Shown in pieces: positions 61,407 to 64,000 of a stretch of 64,000 nucleotides of DNA. Location of the stretch: NCBI RefSeq assembly GCF_042679305.1, contig NZ_JBHTMP010000004.1:62001-126000 (forward strand), written 5' to 3'. The notes under the pieces are model-generated. The model was given only the letters and a program-made list of their open reading frames with translations, ran no database searches and was not told where the DNA came from. Both the position numbers and the translations under genes were made by a program. This DNA is from Micromonospora_H sonneratiae. Lineage in GTDB: Bacteria; Actinomycetota; Actinomycetes; Mycobacteriales; Micromonosporaceae. Position 1 is the first letter of the stretch, and every line of letters starts with the position of its first letter.

Positions 61407-64000
61407 GGCCGGGAGGCCGCCCGGTCGTCCGGGCGCGCCCCGTCCGGCTGCGCAACGGAGCGGTCGACGACCATCCTGGCGATCTCGATCCGGGAGGCGA
61501 CGCCCAGCTTGGCCAGGATGTTCGACACATGGGTCTGTACGGTCCGGCGGGACAGGAACAGTTCTGCGGCGATGTCCGGGTTCGACCTGCTCTGCGCCAC
61601 CATCCGGGCGACCCGCTCCTCCGTCGGAGTGAGTGCGTCCCATCCGGTGCTCGGCCGCCGCCGTATCGACCGTGGGCCACGTCGCACGCCGTACGGGCGC
61701 AACCGGGTATCCGCTCGACGGATGTCCCACGCTGCGCCGAGGTCGACGTACGCGCGGACCGCGTCGGTCAGCGCTGCCCGGGCGGCAGGTACGTCGCCGC
61801 TGCGGGCCAGCAGGACGGCCGCCTCCTCGGTGCACTGGCCCAGTTCCAGGGGCATACCCCGGGCACGGTAGTCGGTGGCGATCGCCAGGAGCGCCGCCGC
61901 GTCGCCGTCGAGGGTGGCCCGGGCCCGTCGGGCGGTGAGGACCCGCAACGGCAGCGGTTCCTGGGCGGCATCGGCCTCGGCGGCGGCGACCGCTGCCCGC
62001 GCCAGTTCCAGGTCATCCGCGGCCAGGGCGAGTCGGACCAGCTCCGCCAGCCACACGTAGCGGTCGTAGAACTCCCGGGCCCGCTCCTCGTCGACGGTGT
62101 GTGCCAGGACCACCGCCGCCTCGTCCGGCCGACCCCGTTGTTCCGCGTCGATCGCCCGGGCCATGTTCAGGTAGCTGGCGGTGGTGGCCAGATGACCGGT
62201 GTGCCGACCCAGTTGGGCACCGGCCCGCAGGTGCTCGGCGGTGGCTGCCCGGTCGTCGCGGTGCGCGGCGATGATCGCCAGCCCACCGGTGACCTGGAGC
62301 ATCCGATCCTCCCGGATCGGCCCGGAGAGCGAGGTGAAACCGGCGTATGCCTCATCCCACGCCCCATGGTCCAGTTGACTGGATGCGGCGAAGATGTAGA
62401 GGTTGGTCAACCGGCGGGTGCCGAACCGTTCGGCCAGCCGCAGTGCCTCGTGCAGCGAGGCCATCGCCGCCTCGGTCCGACCCAGCGCGTCAAGGCTGAC
62501 GCAGCGGTTGACCAGCAGCGCGAGCCGGGTGTCGAACAACTCCGGGTCGTCTCCGATGACCGCGAGCCCCCGCTCGATCAGTTCGAGGCCCGGCTCATAG
62601 TCGGCCAGCAGGTACAGGGTGTGCAGGGCATGCCCGACGGCGACCCGGTCGTCGAGTCGCTCGCCCTCGCCGAGAGCCGCCCTTGCCTCGCGCTCGCCCT
62701 CGTCGTAGCGTCCGAGATCGGTCAGGACCCGGGAGCGACGGGCCCGCAACCGGACCTGGCGCAGCGTGGGCAGGTCGGTCCGGGACAGTGTCTCGTCGAG
62801 CACGGCCAGCGCCTCCGCGTGACGACTTCCCTGCGTCAACACCTGGCTGAGGTCCCAGGCCAGATCCGCGATCAGCGGCCCACCCCTGGCCCGGGCGAGG
62901 CTCCGGCGGATGGTCTGCTCGGCCTCGTCGAGTCGGGACAACAGGAAGAGCGCGGTCGACAGGCCCCGCAGGATGGCCGCCTGTCGGGAATCGCCGCTGG
63001 TACGGTCGGCGCCCGCCCGGAGCAGGTCCGCGGCGACCTCGGGGGCCCGGTACGCCAGATCCGAGGCGTGCTCGGCCAGCCAGTCCAGCACCCAGCCGTC
63101 GAGTGCCTCCGGGGTGACCAGCAGGTGCGCGGCGATCCGGTCCACCGGTACGCCGGCCTCGGCCAGTGCCCGCGCCGCCTGCCGGTGCATCGCCGCCCGG
63201 GTGCTGGCCGGCGTCGCATCGTGCAGCGCCTGTCGGATCAGCCCGTGCCGGAACCTCAGCCGGTTGCCCTCCTCCGCCAGAACGCCAGCCGCGATCGCCT
63301 CGTCGAGCACCGGTAGCAGTCTGGTCGCCGGTGTGTCGGTGACCGTGGCCAGGTCGAGAACGGAGAAGTCGGCACCGAGCAGGGCCGCCATCCGTAGCGC
63401 GTCGTTGGTCTCCGGGGAAAGGAAGTGCAGGCGGTCGGCGATGGCACCGGCCAACGACACCGGGGCCCGATCATCGTCGACGATCTCGGCGATGCCGGCA
63501 CCGACCGTGATCCGGTGCTCGCGAACGAGCGTATCGACCAGTTCGCGGGCGTACAGCGGGTTGCCGCCGGCCTGTTGGGCGATCCGCCGGAGCCCCGGCC
63601 CCGGCTCGGCGCCGGCCAGCCGGGTGACCAGCCCGGTCACCGCTGCTGCTTCCAGCGGGCCCAGCGACACTACGGTCGCCCCACGTTTCTCGGCGGTCTG
63701 CCGTAGCCGGAGTATCGTCGGGCTGGCCGGTACGGGGCGGTAGGCACTGATCAACAGCAGCGGGATCTGGTCCACGGCCCGGCCCAGCCGTTGCCAGATC
63801 AGCAAACTGGCCTCGTCGGCCCACTGTAGATCGTCAAAGGCCAGCACCAGTGGTGTTTGCGCGCAGTATCCGTCGATCAGGGTCAGTAGCCGCTCCACGG
63901 CCGCCGGGACCGGGTCGCCACTGCCGGTCGGGCCACCGGCCCCGCCACTGCGCAGCAGCGAGCCGACCTCGGCGTCGGCCTCCGTACCGAGCGCGTCCAC
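61403..64000 (-). CDS. LAL-family LuxR transcriptional regulator, N-terminus cut by window edge
   Basis: At least 865 residues are present. Near the visible N-terminus is the Walker B region TPLVLAFDDLQWADEASLL of an AAA/STAND ATPase; Walker A would lie beyond the window. The middle is a long helical, TPR-like region rich in AEQTIRRSLARARG-type repeats. The C-terminus is a LuxR-type helix-turn-helix (LTPTEERVARMVAQSRSNPDIAAELF, TVQTHVSNILAKLG). Such large ATP-binding regulators often control secondary metabolism or catabolic genes. Its target lies outside the window. Confidence 0.94.
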   Translation of the reverse strand: MDALGTEADAEVGSLLRSGGAGGPTGSGDPVPAAVERLLTLIDGYCAQTPLVLAFDDLQWADEASLLIWQRLGRAVDQIPLLLISAYRPVPASPTILRLRQTAEKRGATVVSLGPLEAAAVTGLVTRLAGAEPGPGLRRIAQQAGGNPLYARELVDTLVREHRITVGAGIAEIVDDDRAPVSLAGAIADRLHFLSPETNDALRMAALLGADFSVLDLATVTDTPATRLLPVLDEAIAAGVLAEEGNRLRFRHGLIRQALHDATPASTRAAMHRQAARALAEAGVPVDRIAAHLLVTPEALDGWVLDWLAEHASDLAYRAPEVAADLLRAGADRTSGDSRQAAILRGLSTALFLLSRLDEAEQTIRRSLARARGGPLIADLAWDLSQVLTQGSRHAEALAVLDETLSRTDLPTLRQVRLRARRSRVLTDLGRYDEGEREARAALGEGERLDDRVAVGHALHTLYLLADYEPGLELIERGLAVIGDDPELFDTRLALLVNRCVSLDALGRTEAAMASLHEALRLAERFGTRRLTNLYIFAASSQLDHGAWDEAYAGFTSLSGPIREDRMLQVTGGLAIIAAHRDDRAATAEHLRAGAQLGRHTGHLATTASYLNMARAIDAEQRGRPDEAAVVLAHTVDEERAREFYDRYVWLAELVRLALAADDLELARAAVAAAEADAAQEPLPLRVLTARRARATLDGDAAALLAIATDYRARGMPLELGQCTEEAAVLLARSGDVPAARAALTDAVRAYVDLGAAWDIRRADTRLRPYGVRRGPRSIRRRPSTGWDALTPTEERVARMVAQSRSNPDIAAELFLSRRTVQTHVSNILAKLGVASRIEIARMVVDRSVAQPDGARPDDRAASRP

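Noticed and set aside
61529..63316. 595-codon plus-strand frame opposite the LuxR regulator
   Set aside because: Shadow of a strongly supported LAL regulator; no domain or start signal.

Overview
The window is high-GC actinobacterial DNA and most resembles a Micromonosporaceae chromosome. This rests on GC-rich third codon positions, frequent GTG starts, an Lsr2 nucleoid protein, a complete egtABCD ergothioneine set, several ECF sigma factors with zinc-finger or membrane partners, SigE-family sigma and NarL-type two-component genes, and a large LuxR (LAL) regulator. The genus cannot be fixed from sequence reading alone. No rRNA, tRNA, transposase, integrase or CRISPR array was seen. The content looks like ordinary chromosome with accessory patches rather than a mobile element.

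Layout. 1-9 kb (minus strand): the 5' part of a P2-type Ca2+-ATPase, dnaE, a siderophore-interacting protein fused to a methyltransferase, and yaaA. 9-14 kb: a KimA-like potassium importer, a sortase-type LPVTG surface protein and an L,D-transpeptidase lipoprotein, separated by strong bidirectional hairpin terminators. 14-21 kb: a zinc-finger membrane protein divergent from a tight sigma factor / histidine kinase / response regulator operon, then a MacB-type ABC exporter. 21-24 kb: nucleotide-sugar epimerase and dehydrogenase for an exopolysaccharide. 24-29 kb: a signalling run on the minus strand (Ser/Thr kinase, Pat-like GNAT/acyl-CoA synthetase, tandem universal stress protein). 29.7-34.2 kb: egtA-egtB-egtC-egtD. 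34-39 kb: DedA protein, a yybP-ykoY manganese riboswitch ahead of a GDT1/UPF0016 manganese exporter, an aldo/keto reductase divergent from a DUF5937 winged-helix regulator, a 24-bp tandem repeat, and nhaA. 39.7-43.2 kb: a second polysaccharide block (Wzz/tyrosine kinase, family-4 glycosyltransferase, secreted Ig-like protein), then a pirin. 44-53 kb: mixed housekeeping and unknown genes, including a 19-bp tandem repeat, a CaiB-type CoA transferase/racemase, a SpoU methyltransferase and lsr2. 53.5-57.2 kb: a free-standing MurG paralogue, a small charge-polarised protein, and a SigE-family sigma factor overlapping a membrane propeller-like protein. 57.3-61.4 kb: glpF-glpK, a lipoprotein and an orphan zinc-finger anti-sigma-like protein. 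The right edge cuts a LAL-family LuxR regulator.

How the parts work together. Several blocks bear on redox, metal and envelope stress: ergothioneine synthesis, manganese efflux under a metal riboswitch, YaaA, pirin and the siderophore reductase, together with sigma factors and two-component genes placed next to envelope functions. The two polysaccharide blocks, 16 kb apart, supply precursor sugars (epimerase, dehydrogenase) and assembly (Wzz-kinase, glycosyltransferase). Their AT-rich leaders make them plausible Lsr2 targets, and lsr2 lies in the same window; that link is inference.
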